Shown piece after piece: positions 34,324 through 42,487 of a stretch of 64,000 nt of DNA. A program made the translations under genes and the position numbers. Position 1 is the first letter of the stretch, and every line of letters starts with the position of its first letter. The notes under the pieces were generated by a model, which was not told the origin of the DNA, did not search any database, and worked only from the letters and a program-made list of their open reading frames with translations. Origin of the DNA: Modestobacter muralis (GTDB taxonomy: Bacteria; Actinomycetota; Actinomycetes; Mycobacteriales; Geodermatophilaceae); the NCBI RefSeq assembly GCF_010682105.1, contig NZ_JAAGWH010000032.1, positions 56,065-120,064 of the forward strand, read 5' to 3'.

Positions 34324-35849
34324 CCGGTGGGACCGCCGAGGTGGCGCCAGCGGCGGGTGCGGCTGCGCATCCGCTCGACGTCGTCGCGGCCCAGCAGCCC
34401 GGCCAGCTCCTGGGCGAGCACGCGGCCCAGCCGACGGCAGAACTCCACCGGCTCGTCGGCGGCGTCGGGCCGCTCGGGCACCACCCGGTCGACGATCCCG
34501 GCCCGCCACAGGTCGGTCGCCCGCACGCCCTGGGAGGCCGCCATCTCATCGGCCCGGTCGACGGTGCGGTGCACGATGGCCGAGGCGCCCTCCGGCGGCA
34601 ACGGGCCGAGCCAGCCGTTGGCCGCGGCCAGCACCCGGTCGGCCGGCACCAGCGCCAGCGCGCCGCCACCGGTGCCCTGCCCGAGCAGCACGGCCAGCGT
34701 GGGCGCGGGCAGCGTGACCAGGTCGGACAGGCAGCGGGCGATCTCCCCGGCCAGCCCGCCCTCCTCGGCGGCCACCGACAGCGCGGCGCCGGGGGTGTCT
34801 ATCAGGGTGAGCAGCGGCAGCCGCAGCTCGGCGGCCAGCCGCATCCCGCGGCGGGCCTCGCGCAGTGCGCCCGGGCCCAGCGGGGCGGTGGGGGACTGGT
34901 CGCGCCGGTCCTGACCGAGCACCACGCACGGGGCGCCGCCGAACCGGGCCAGCGCCAGCAGCAGCCCCGGTTCGGACTCGCCGGCGCCGGTGCCGTTGAG
35001 CGGCACGACGTCGCTGGCCGCGGCGCGCAGCAACTCGCGCACGCCGGGGCGGTCGGGACGGCGGGAGGCGGTGACGACGTCCCAGGCGCTGCGGTGGTCC
35101 TCGGGGTCGTCGGCGTCGGTGCCGTCGTCGGGGTCGGGAGCGGCGACCGGTGCGTCCCGGTGCCAGGTCGCCCGGGCCGACAGCACCCGCAGCGCCCGGT
35201 CGGCGACGTCGGCGATCTCCGCGTGCGGGACGACGCCGTCGATCAGCCCGTGGGCGGCCAGGTTCTCCGCCGTCTGCACGCCCTCCGGGAACGGCTCGCC
35301 GTACAGGGCGGCGTAGACCCGCGGGCCCAGGAAGCCGATGGCCGCACCCGGCTCGGCGATGGTCACGTGGCCCAGCGACCCCCAGGAGGCCAGCACGCCG
35401 CCGAACGTCGGGCCGCGCAGGTAGACGAGGTAGGGCAGCCCCGCCTCCTTGTGCCGGGCGATCGCGGCGGTGATGCCGACCATCTGCAGGAAGGCGACCG
35501 TGCCCTCCTGCATGCGGGTGCCGCCGGACACCGGGGCGGCCAGCAGTGGCAGCCCCTCGGTGGTGGCCCGCTCGATCGCGTCCATCAGCCGCTCGGCCGT
35601 GGCAGTCCCGATGGAGCCGGCCAGGAAGCCGAACTCACCGGCCACCACCGCGACCCGGCGGCCGCGCAGCGTGCCCTCGCCGGTGACGATCGCCTCGTCC
35701 TGCCCGGTCTTGTCCCGGGCCCCGGCCAGCTCGCGTGCGTAGGCGTCGTCGACCTCGCGCGGCGGCACCGGGGTGTCCCAGGACCGCCAGGACCCCGCGT
35801 CCAGCACGAGGTCCCGCAGCGACCGGGCGTCCAGCCGGGGGGTGGTCAC
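34314..35849 (-). CDS. fused AccD/AccA-like acyl-CoA carboxyltransferase
   Basis: 511 residues from GTG 35849, overlapping the CoA-transferase gene by four bases. The N-terminal half resembles AccD without its zinc ribbon: LVLDAGSWRSWDTPV, GTLRGRRVAVVAGEFGFLAGSIG, PVSGGTRMQEGTVAFLQM, IGFLGPRVYAALYGEPFPEG. The C-terminal half resembles AccA: GGAPCVVLGQDR, LREARRGMRLAAELRLPLLTLIDTPGAALSVAAEEGG, LLGQGTGGGALALVPADRVLA, MAASQGVRATDLWRAGIVDRVV. No biotin carboxylase or biotin carrier gene is nearby, so it may take partners from elsewhere or act as a biotin-independent decarboxylase. The stop codon is supplied by a repeat. Confidence 0.82.
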   Translation of the reverse strand: MTTPRLDARSLRDLVLDAGSWRSWDTPVPPREVDDAYARELAGARDKTGQDEAIVTGEGTLRGRRVAVVAGEFGFLAGSIGTATAERLMDAIERATTEGLPLLAAPVSGGTRMQEGTVAFLQMVGITAAIARHKEAGLPYLVYLRGPTFGGVLASWGSLGHVTIAEPGAAIGFLGPRVYAALYGEPFPEGVQTAENLAAHGLIDGVVPHAEIADVADRALRVLSARATWHRDAPVAAPDPDDGTDADDPEDHRSAWDVVTASRRPDRPGVRELLRAAASDVVPLNGTGAGESEPGLLLALARFGGAPCVVLGQDRRDQSPTAPLGPGALREARRGMRLAAELRLPLLTLIDTPGAALSVAAEEGGLAGEIARCLSDLVTLPAPTLAVLLGQGTGGGALALVPADRVLAAANGWLGPLPPEGASAIVHRTVDRADEMAASQGVRATDLWRAGIVDRVVPERPDAADEPVEFCRRLGRVLAQELAGLLGRDDVERMRSRTRRWRHLGGPTGIR

Positions 35850-37081
35850 GTGGCGTGCCCGTCCTCGACGTCGCCGTCCTCGCCCTCGGGCTGCGGGACG
35901 CCGTCCGGCGTCGACAGCCAGGCGCGCAGCGCCTCCCCGTCGGCGCCGAGCACCGGCGGGGGAGTGTGCTCGCGGCGGGTGGTCTCGACCTCGCCGTCCG
36001 GGCCGGGCGCGAAGAAGCGCAGCGGCGGCCCGGGCAGCGTGAGCTGCCCGGCGGTCGGGTGGTCGACGGTGATCGCCAGGCCCTGGGACAGCGTCTGCTC
36101 CCAGGCGTAGACCTCGTCGAGGGTGCGCACCTTGCCGGCCGGGACGCCCGCGGCGTCGAGCCGGGCCAGCAGCTCGGGGGCCGGGATCTCGGCGAACGTG
36201 CGCTCCAGCAGCTCGATGACCTCGTCGCGGTGCTCGACCCGCTCGCCGTTGGACGCCATGCCCTCGGCCGCCGGGTCCAGCCCGAACTCGGTGCACAGCC
36301 GCTTCCAGAGACCCTCGCTGCCGCAGGACAGCTGCACGCTGCCGCCGGCACACCGGAACAGCCCGTAGGGGGCGATCGAGGGGTGGTGGTTGCCCTGACC
36401 GCGGTTGACCTTGCCGGCCACGGTGTAGGCCGTGCCCTGGAAGGCGTGCACGCCGACGACGGCGGCCAGCAGCGAGGTGCGCACGACCTGGCCGTGACCG
36501 GTGCGCTCGCGCTCGAGCAGCGCGGCCAGCACCCCGTAGGCGCCGTACATCCCGGCCAGCAGGTCACCGATCGGGACGCCGACCTTCTGCGGGTCGTCCG
36601 GGCCCGAGCCGGTCAGCGACATCAGCCCGGCCTCGCCCTGCGCGATCTGGTCGTAGCCGGCCCGCTGACCCTCGGGGCCGTCGTGGCCGAAGCCGCTGAT
36701 GGACAGCTGCACCAGCCGGGGATTCAGCTCGGCGAGCACGTCGGTGCCGAAGCCGAGGCGGGCCAGGGTGCCGGGGCGGAAGTTCTCCAGCAGCACGTCG
36801 GCCCGGCGCACCAGCTCGGTGAGCACCGACTTGTCCGCGTCGTCCTTGAGGTCGAGGGTGATCGACTCCTTGTTGCGGTTGGCCGAGAAGAAGTACGTCG
36901 ACTCCCGGCCGGCGTCGGTGTCCACGAACGGCGGGCCCCACCCGCGGCTGTCGTCACCACTGCCGGGGCTCTCCACCTTGATCACGCGGGCGCCCAGGTC
37001 GCCGAGCATCATCCCGGCGTGCGGGCCGGCGAGGGCCCGGGTCAGGTCGACGACGAGGACGTCGTCCAGCGGTCCGGTCAC
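35846..37081 (-). CDS. class III (CaiB/BaiF, formyl-CoA transferase-like) CoA-transferase
   Basis: 411 residues. Family blocks: DVLVVDLTRALAGPHAGMMLGDLGARVIKVESP, RNKESITLDLKDDADKSVLTELVRRADVLLENFRPGTLARLG, ISGFGHDGPEGQRAGYDQIAQGEAGLMS with the aspartate that forms the acyl-enzyme in this family, and GVPIGDLLAGMYGAYGVLAALLERERTG. It moves CoA between carboxylic acids. It lies 9 bases after the MatC-like carrier gene and overlaps the carboxyltransferase gene, so a dicarboxylate is the likely substrate. Confidence 0.9.
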   Translation of the reverse strand: MTGPLDDVLVVDLTRALAGPHAGMMLGDLGARVIKVESPGSGDDSRGWGPPFVDTDAGRESTYFFSANRNKESITLDLKDDADKSVLTELVRRADVLLENFRPGTLARLGFGTDVLAELNPRLVQLSISGFGHDGPEGQRAGYDQIAQGEAGLMSLTGSGPDDPQKVGVPIGDLLAGMYGAYGVLAALLERERTGHGQVVRTSLLAAVVGVHAFQGTAYTVAGKVNRGQGNHHPSIAPYGLFRCAGGSVQLSCGSEGLWKRLCTEFGLDPAAEGMASNGERVEHRDEVIELLERTFAEIPAPELLARLDAAGVPAGKVRTLDEVYAWEQTLSQGLAITVDHPTAGQLTLPGPPLRFFAPGPDGEVETTRREHTPPPVLGADGEALRAWLSTPDGVPQPEGEDGDVEDGHAT

Positions 37082-37090
37082 GGGAGCCTC

Positions 37091-38422
37091 CTACAGCCAG
37101 CCGGGGACGACGAAGACGAGCCAGGCCACCAGCGGCCCGATGACCACCACCGCCCCGGAGTAGCCCAGCATCTGCTTGTAGAACCGGTCGCGGTCGATGT
37201 CCTGGGCGTTGGCCAGCACCAGGGCGCCGTTGGTGGAGAACGGGCTGACGTCGACGATCGTGGCGGCCACGGCCAGGGCGGCGACCACCCCGACGGCGCC
37301 GATGTCCCCGCTCAGCAGGAACGGCACCGCCAGGGAGATGGCCACGCCGAGGATGGCGGTGGAGGAGGCGAAGGCGGAGACGACCGCGCCGATGTAGGCC
37401 AGCAGCAGCGCCACCAGCAGCGGGCTGCCGAGCTTCGTGACCGACTCGCCGACGTAGGTGATCGTGCCGGCCTCCTGCAGCACGTACACGAAGGTCAGCA
37501 CACCGGCGATGAGCAGCACGGTGGACCAGCTGATCTGCATGACCGCGCCCTTGTGGCGGGCGGCGGAGAACAGCGCCAGCACGGTGGCGATGGTGATGGA
37601 GACGAAGCCGATGTCCAGGTCGAAGGCCAGCGCCAGCACCGCCAGCGTCACCAGCCCGACCAGGGTGAGGACCTGCTCGGCGGTGATCCGCCCGGTGGAC
37701 GGCTCGTCGTCGGCGTCGCCGGTGGTCCGCACCCCGTGGCCCTTGACGACCGTGCCGGCGCCGCCGGTCGAGGCGAGCTCCCGCTCGGCCGCGACCTCCT
37801 CCTCGCCGACCCGGCGGCCCATCAGCTGCCGGCCGCCGAACACCATGAACAGCACGACGGCGATGGCGATGTTGAAGCCCAGGCTGGCCAGGAAGACGGT
37901 GAGCGGGCTGCCCGGCAGGCCGTTCTCGTCGACGAGCTCGTTCACCGTCACGCCGTAGACGCTGATCGGGGAGAAGCCACCGCCCTGGGCGCCGTGGACG
38001 ACCATCATGCCCATCAGCAGCGGGTTGATCTTGTACTTCGCGGCGAACCCGAGCGCGATCGGCGCGACGATGGCGACCGCGGCGGGGGAGAGCGCGCCGA
38101 TCGCGGTGAGCACCGCGGTGACGGCGAACATGATCCAGGGGATCAGGGCCACCCGGCCGGCCACCAGCTTCACCGCCCCGCGCACCAGCAGGTCGACGGT
38201 GCCGTTGTTCTGGGCGATGGCGAACAGGTAGGTGACGCCGATCAGCGTCAGCACCAGCCCCGCCGGGAAGCCGTCGAGGATGTCGGTGGTCGTCATCCCG
38301 ACGGCGAGCGTGCCGACCAGGAAGGCCGCCACGAACGCCAGTGCGCCCATGTTGATCGGCAGCACGGTGGCGATCGCGAAGATCGCCACGAGGGCGAGGA
38401 TGGAGATGATCTCGGCGGACAC
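37091..38422 (-). CDS. dicarboxylate carrier, MatC/SLC13-like
   Basis: 443 residues, about twelve membrane segments. The N-terminus follows the MatC_N pattern (AEIISILALVAIFAIATVLPINMGALAFVAAFLVG, GMTTTDILDGFPAGLVLTLIGVTYLFAIAQNNGTVD), with PWIMFAVTAVLTAIGALSPAAVAIVAP and a C-terminal VDVSPFSTNGALVLANAQD. MatC of rhizobia imports malonate; related carriers move other dicarboxylates. First gene of the three-gene unit with the CoA-transferase and the fused carboxyltransferase; the cyclo-ligase gene lies 78 bases upstream on the same strand. Confidence 0.85.
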   Translation of the reverse strand: MSAEIISILALVAIFAIATVLPINMGALAFVAAFLVGTLAVGMTTTDILDGFPAGLVLTLIGVTYLFAIAQNNGTVDLLVRGAVKLVAGRVALIPWIMFAVTAVLTAIGALSPAAVAIVAPIALGFAAKYKINPLLMGMMVVHGAQGGGFSPISVYGVTVNELVDENGLPGSPLTVFLASLGFNIAIAVVLFMVFGGRQLMGRRVGEEEVAAERELASTGGAGTVVKGHGVRTTGDADDEPSTGRITAEQVLTLVGLVTLAVLALAFDLDIGFVSITIATVLALFSAARHKGAVMQISWSTVLLIAGVLTFVYVLQEAGTITYVGESVTKLGSPLLVALLLAYIGAVVSAFASSTAILGVAISLAVPFLLSGDIGAVGVVAALAVAATIVDVSPFSTNGALVLANAQDIDRDRFYKQMLGYSGAVVVIGPLVAWLVFVVPGWL

Positions 38423-38500
38423 GGAGCTCCTACGGCGACGGCGCTGCGGACGGCTGTCGCCCGGAGACGTGGGTCACCCTCTCATGATCGGCACCGGTCC

Positions 38501-39082
38501 TCAGCTCAGGTACAGCCAGCCCCCGGAGGGCGTGACGACGGCGTCGACCCGCCGGTCGTGCTCCCCGACGGGCAGCGCGGCGACCAGCTCGTCGTCGAAC
38601 ACCAGCGCCACCAGGACGGCGTCGGGGCGCGCGTGCTGCAGCGCCCGGTCGTAGAACCCGCCGCCACGGCCCAGCCGGGCACCGCCGGCGGCGACCGCGA
38701 GCGCCGGGACGACCACGACGTCGGCCTCGGCGAGGGCGCCGGCCGGCAGCCGGGGGCCGGCCGGCTCCAGCAGCCCGAAGCGGCCGGGGACCAGTGCGCC
38801 GCCGGCCACCACCCACGACAGCTCCCGCCCCTGGTCGGGCACCACCGGCAGCAGCACCCGCCCGGGCAGCGCCGCCGGCAGCCGCCCGGCGCCGGGCTCC
38901 TCGGCCAGCGGCACGTACCCGGCGACCACGGTGGCGGCCCGGACGGCGGGGGCCGCGACGAGCGCCTCGGCGAGGGCGTCGGCGGCAGCCGCCCGTTCAC
39001 CGGCCGGGCGGGCGGCACGCCGGGCCAGGACGGATGTGCGCAGCGTCGCCTTGGCGTTCACCACGACGGGGGAGTCGGCCAC
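38501..39082 (-). CDS. 5-formyltetrahydrofolate cyclo-ligase
   Basis: 193 residues, normal for the family. The substrate and ATP sites are recognisable: AKATLRTSVLARRAARP at the start, LLPVVPDQGRELSWV and the hallmark ARLGRGGGFYDRAL near the C-terminus. It converts 5-formyl-THF to 5,10-methenyl-THF with ATP. It is divergent from galU with only 26 bases between starts, an arrangement also seen in mycobacteria (Rv0992c/Rv0993). Confidence 0.92.
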   Translation of the reverse strand: MADSPVVVNAKATLRTSVLARRAARPAGERAAAADALAEALVAAPAVRAATVVAGYVPLAEEPGAGRLPAALPGRVLLPVVPDQGRELSWVVAGGALVPGRFGLLEPAGPRLPAGALAEADVVVVPALAVAAGGARLGRGGGFYDRALQHARPDAVLVALVFDDELVAALPVGEHDRRVDAVVTPSGGWLYLS

Positions 39083-39096
39083 GGCGGCAGGCTAGC

Positions 39097-39109
39097 TACC
39101 CTCGCCGCA
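39097..39109 (+). promoter_or_regulatory. -10 hexamer for a probable leaderless galU mRNA
   Basis: TACCCT (39097-39102) lies six bases before the galU ATG. The same hexamer at the same distance precedes metG (56790-56795). There is no ribosome-binding motif, and the whole divergent space to the cyclo-ligase gene is only 26 bases. Confidence 0.5.
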
Positions 39110-40041
39110 TGTCGAGCCCTTCCGAGCCGCGTCCGACCGTCAAGGCCGTCATCCCGGTCGCCGGGATGGGCACCCGCTTCCTGCCCGCGACGAAGGCGGT
39201 GCCCAAGGAGCTGCTGCCCGTCGTCGACCGCCCCGCCCTGCAGTACATCGTCGAGGAGGCCGCCCGCGCGGGCCTGTCCGAGGTGCTCATGGTGACCGGG
39301 CGGAACAAGGGCGCCATCGAGGACTTCTTCGACCGCACGCCCGAGCTGGAGGCGGCGCTGGAGAAGAAGGGCGATCAGGCGCGCATCGACGCGGTGAACG
39401 AGTCCACCGACGTCGCCCAGGTGTTCTTCGTCCGTCAGGGCGAGGCCAAGGGCCTGGGCCACGCCGTCCTGCAGGCCGCCGCCTTCGTCGGCGACGAGGC
39501 CTTCGCGGTGCTGCTCGGTGACGACATCATCGACGCCCGCGACCTGCTGCTGGAGCAGATGCTCGCCGTCCAGGCCGAGCACGGCGGCGCGGTCATCGCG
39601 CTGCTGGACGTGGGTGCGGAGAACATCTCCAAGTACGGCGCCGTCGCCGTCGAGGACGTCGAGGTCGCCGGCGACGGTGACCAGGTCTTCCGGGTGACCG
39701 GCATGGTGGAGAAGCCCCCGGCCGCCGAGGCGCCGAGCTCGCTGGCGATCATCGGCCGCTACGTGCTGCCCGCCGAGGTCTTCGACGCCATCCGCGCCAC
39801 CCCGCCCGGCCGCGGCGGGGAGATCCAGCTGACCGACGCGCTGCTGAAGCTCGTCGAGGACGGCGTCCCGGTGCACGGCGTGGTCTTCTCCGGCCGCCGG
39901 TACGACACCGGTGACAAGCTCGACTACCTCAAGGCCGTCGTCCAGCTCGCCGTCGAGCGCGAGGACCTGGGTCCGGACTTCGGGCCGTGGCTGCGGTCTT
40001 TCGTCACAGACCTGCCCGTCGAGGGCGCGTCGCCGGCCTGA
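39109..40041 (+). CDS. galU: UTP-glucose-1-phosphate uridylyltransferase
   Basis: 310 residues. VKAVIPVAGMGTRFLPATKAVPKELLPVVDRPALQYIVEEA is the diagnostic N-terminus, followed by RQGEAKGLGHAVLQA, LLGDDIIDA, GRYVLPAEVFD and GEIQLTDALLKL. It makes UDP-glucose for trehalose, wall and capsule sugars, feeding galE in the same window. It heads the galU-glp-rimJ-sepX cluster; the next gene follows after 90 bases. Confidence 0.97.
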   Translation: MSSPSEPRPTVKAVIPVAGMGTRFLPATKAVPKELLPVVDRPALQYIVEEAARAGLSEVLMVTGRNKGAIEDFFDRTPELEAALEKKGDQARIDAVNESTDVAQVFFVRQGEAKGLGHAVLQAAAFVGDEAFAVLLGDDIIDARDLLLEQMLAVQAEHGGAVIALLDVGAENISKYGAVAVEDVEVAGDGDQVFRVTGMVEKPPAAEAPSSLAIIGRYVLPAEVFDAIRATPPGRGGEIQLTDALLKLVEDGVPVHGVVFSGRRYDTGDKLDYLKAVVQLAVEREDLGPDFGPWLRSFVTDLPVEGASPA

Positions 40042-40131
40042 CCGACCGGGTCAGGAGGCACCATCGCTCCCGAAGAGGTCCGTCGACTGGCGGGTCCTGG
40101 CCGATCCTTGGCCGCGGAGGGAGCGACGACG

Positions 40132-41628
40132 GTGGCGGGCATGACCGACGACACGACACGTGGGTGGTTCTCCAGGTCCAGCCGGGACACGACCCAGCTG
40201 GACCTGGAGCAGGGCGGTCTCGTCCCACAGCCGCGAGAGGTGCACGAGGTCTCCGGCCCGGCGCCCACGGTCACCCACGACACCGTGCAGGTCGACCGGT
40301 CGGTGTTCGCCTCCGACCGGGTGCCCTCCCCGGCGATCGCCACCGGCGACCGCTCGCCGGACCCGCTGGCCGACACCGGCTCGGTCGACGTCTCCGGGGT
40401 CCGGCTGCGCACCGTCGAGCACCACCTGGACGAGATCCTCGGCGCGGTGCCCACCCCCGAGCCGATCGAGCTGGCGGTCCTGGACGCCCAGGGCCTGCTC
40501 TGCGCCGAGCTGGTCACCAGCGAGCGGGCGCTGCCCTCCTTCGACCAGGCCGGCCTCGACGGGTACGCCGTGCGCTCGGCCGACGTCGCGACCGCCACGG
40601 TCGAGACCCCGGTCGCCCTGCACGTGGTGGGGGAGAGCGCCGCGGGTTCCGGCGACGCCACCGCGATCGGCCCGGGCCTGGCGTGGAAGGTCGCGGTCGG
40701 CGCGATGATGCCCGTCGGCGCCGACGTCGTGGTGCCCGCCGCGTGGACCGACCAGGGCCTGGCCCGGGTGGCCGTCTACGCCGCGCTGGCACCGGGCAGC
40801 TACGTGCGCAGGATCGGCGACGACGTCGCCCCCGGGGACGTCGCCGTGCAGGTCGGCACCCCGATCGGGCCGGCCCAGATCAGCCTGCTCGCCGCCGTCG
40901 GCCGGGAGCGGGTCGCCGTGCGCCCCCGGCCGCGGATCGCCGTCCTGTGCGCCGGTGACGAGCTGGTCGACGTCGGGCGGATCGCCGGCCCGGGCCAGCA
41001 GGTCGACGTCAACAGCTACGCGCTGGCCGCCGCCGCCCGGGACGCCGGGGCCGAGGCCTACCGCGCCGGCATCATGCCCAACGACCGCCGCCGCATGGTG
41101 GAGCTGCTCGAGGGGCAGATGCTGCGCAGCGACGTCGTCCTCATCGCCGGCACCTTCGCCAACGGCGGCCCGGACCTGCTGCAGGAGGCCCTCGCCGAGC
41201 TCGGCGGGCTGGCCTTCACCCAGGTCGCCATGCACCCCGGCCCCGTGCACGCCTTCGGCCGGCTCGGCCCGGAAGGTGTGCCGGTCATCTGCGTGCCCGG
41301 CGAGCCGGTCGCGGCGCTGGTCGCCTTCGAGGTGTTCGTCCGTCCCGCGATCCGGCTGATGCTGGGCAAGCGCCAGCTCTTCCGGCGCACGGTGCAGGCG
41401 GTCTCGGCCGAGCAGCTGCTCTCCCCGCTGGGCTACCGGCAGTACCTGCACGGACAGGTCATGCGGCACCCCGACGGTGGCTACGTGGTCGAGCCGATCG
41501 GCGACGGCGACCAGGCGATGCTCGCCCGGATGGCCCGCGCCAACTGCCTGATCGTGGTGGACGAGGACGTCACCGAGGTCGCGGCCGGCGGGCTGGTCAC
41601 CGTCATGCCCATGCTGCTCGGCGGCTGA
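40132..41628 (+). CDS. glp: MoeA/gephyrin-like protein, actinobacterial Glp type
   Basis: 498 residues from GTG 40132 (GGAGGGAG eight bases upstream). About 85 disordered N-terminal residues precede a full MoeA fold: SVDVSGVRLRTVEHHLDEIL, PSFDQAGLDGYAVRSADV, LCAGDELVDVGRIAGPGQQVDVNSYALA. The catalytic motifs are altered: the usual GGVSxGxxD loop reads AGTFANGGPDLLQ, and PGKP reads PGPV. In corynebacteria the homologous Glp works with FtsZ, Wag31 and a membrane receptor in division; its conserved neighbours galU, rimJ and sepX are all here. A molybdopterin role is therefore less likely, though not excluded. Confidence 0.8.
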   Translation: MAGMTDDTTRGWFSRSSRDTTQLDLEQGGLVPQPREVHEVSGPAPTVTHDTVQVDRSVFASDRVPSPAIATGDRSPDPLADTGSVDVSGVRLRTVEHHLDEILGAVPTPEPIELAVLDAQGLLCAELVTSERALPSFDQAGLDGYAVRSADVATATVETPVALHVVGESAAGSGDATAIGPGLAWKVAVGAMMPVGADVVVPAAWTDQGLARVAVYAALAPGSYVRRIGDDVAPGDVAVQVGTPIGPAQISLLAAVGRERVAVRPRPRIAVLCAGDELVDVGRIAGPGQQVDVNSYALAAAARDAGAEAYRAGIMPNDRRRMVELLEGQMLRSDVVLIAGTFANGGPDLLQEALAELGGLAFTQVAMHPGPVHAFGRLGPEGVPVICVPGEPVAALVAFEVFVRPAIRLMLGKRQLFRRTVQAVSAEQLLSPLGYRQYLHGQVMRHPDGGYVVEPIGDGDQAMLARMARANCLIVVDEDVTEVAAGGLVTVMPMLLGG

Positions 41629-41629
41629 G

Positions 41630-42247
41630 CTGGACCCCGCACTGCACCCCGGCTGGCCGGCCCGGCTGGCCTGGGGGCCGGTCGAGCTGCGGCCGCTGGA
41701 GCGGTCCGACGCGCGGGAGTGGTCCCGGCTGCGCACGGCCAACGAGGCCTGGCTGACCCCCTGGGAGCCCTCGGGCACCGTGCCGTGGGCCGACCGGCAC
41801 ACCCCGGCGGTCTACCGCAGCATGCGCCGGGCGATGTCCGCCCGCGCCCGCGCGGGCACCACGCTGCCCTTCGCCGTCCGGCACGACGGCCGGCTGGTCG
41901 GCCAGGTGACGGTGGACAACATCGTGCGCGGCGCGCTGCGGTCGGGGCACCTGGGCTACTGGGTGGACTCCGCGGTCGCCGGCCGCGGCGTGGCCTCGCT
42001 GGCCGTCGCGCTGGTCTGCGACCACGCGTTCGGGCCGGCCGGCCTGCACCGGCTGCAGGCCGACATCCGCCCCGAGAACGGGCCGAGCCGGCGGCTGGTC
42101 GAGCGGCTGGGCTTCCGTCAGGAGGCGCTCTTCCGCGACTACCTCGACATCGACGGTGCGTGGCGGGACCACCTCGGCTACGCGCTGCTGGCCGGCGACG
42201 TGCCCGGCGGCGTCCTCGCCCGGTGGCGGGCCGGCGTCCCGTCCTGA
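41630..42247 (+). CDS. rimJ: RimJ-type GNAT acetyltransferase, apparent CTG start
   Basis: 205 residues if read from CTG 41630, directly after the glp stop. The first recognised start, ATG 41780, would cut off beta-1/alpha-1 of the GNAT fold, which is clearly encoded upstream (VELRPLERSDAREWSRLRTANEAWLTPWEP). No ATG, GTG or TTG lies in frame before it. The acetyl-CoA segment is DSAVAGRGVASLAVALVCDHAF, and LHRLQADIRPENGPSRRLVERLGF is the RimJ/RimL block. It acetylates protein N-termini. Third gene of the conserved cluster. Confidence 0.82.
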   Translation: MDPALHPGWPARLAWGPVELRPLERSDAREWSRLRTANEAWLTPWEPSGTVPWADRHTPAVYRSMRRAMSARARAGTTLPFAVRHDGRLVGQVTVDNIVRGALRSGHLGYWVDSAVAGRGVASLAVALVCDHAFGPAGLHRLQADIRPENGPSRRLVERLGFRQEALFRDYLDIDGAWRDHLGYALLAGDVPGGVLARWRAGVPS

Positions 42248-42487
42248 TCGCCTGGGCGCACCCTCGAGTGCGCAGCGTGCCGGCTTCCTGACCACCCGTC
42301 ACCGGTCCGAGACCGGATGTGGACAGGAGCACGCCGGATCGTCGTGCGGACCACGCCGACACACCGGGCGCGTCCCCGACATCGGCAGTCGCCGCCCTTA
42401 CCGTGACTCCCGAGTGACTGATGTGACTCGTGGTGCCCCAGGGATGGGGTCCTTCCGGTGTGCCAGGGATGGATCGAGGTGTTCGTG

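Noticed and set aside
35735..39295. Open frame of over 1,100 codons on the plus strand opposite the carboxyltransferase, CoA-transferase and carrier genes
   Set aside because: Low-complexity Gly/Arg/His/Asp composition from GC-rich third positions; the minus strand encodes three recognisable families. It is a shadow.
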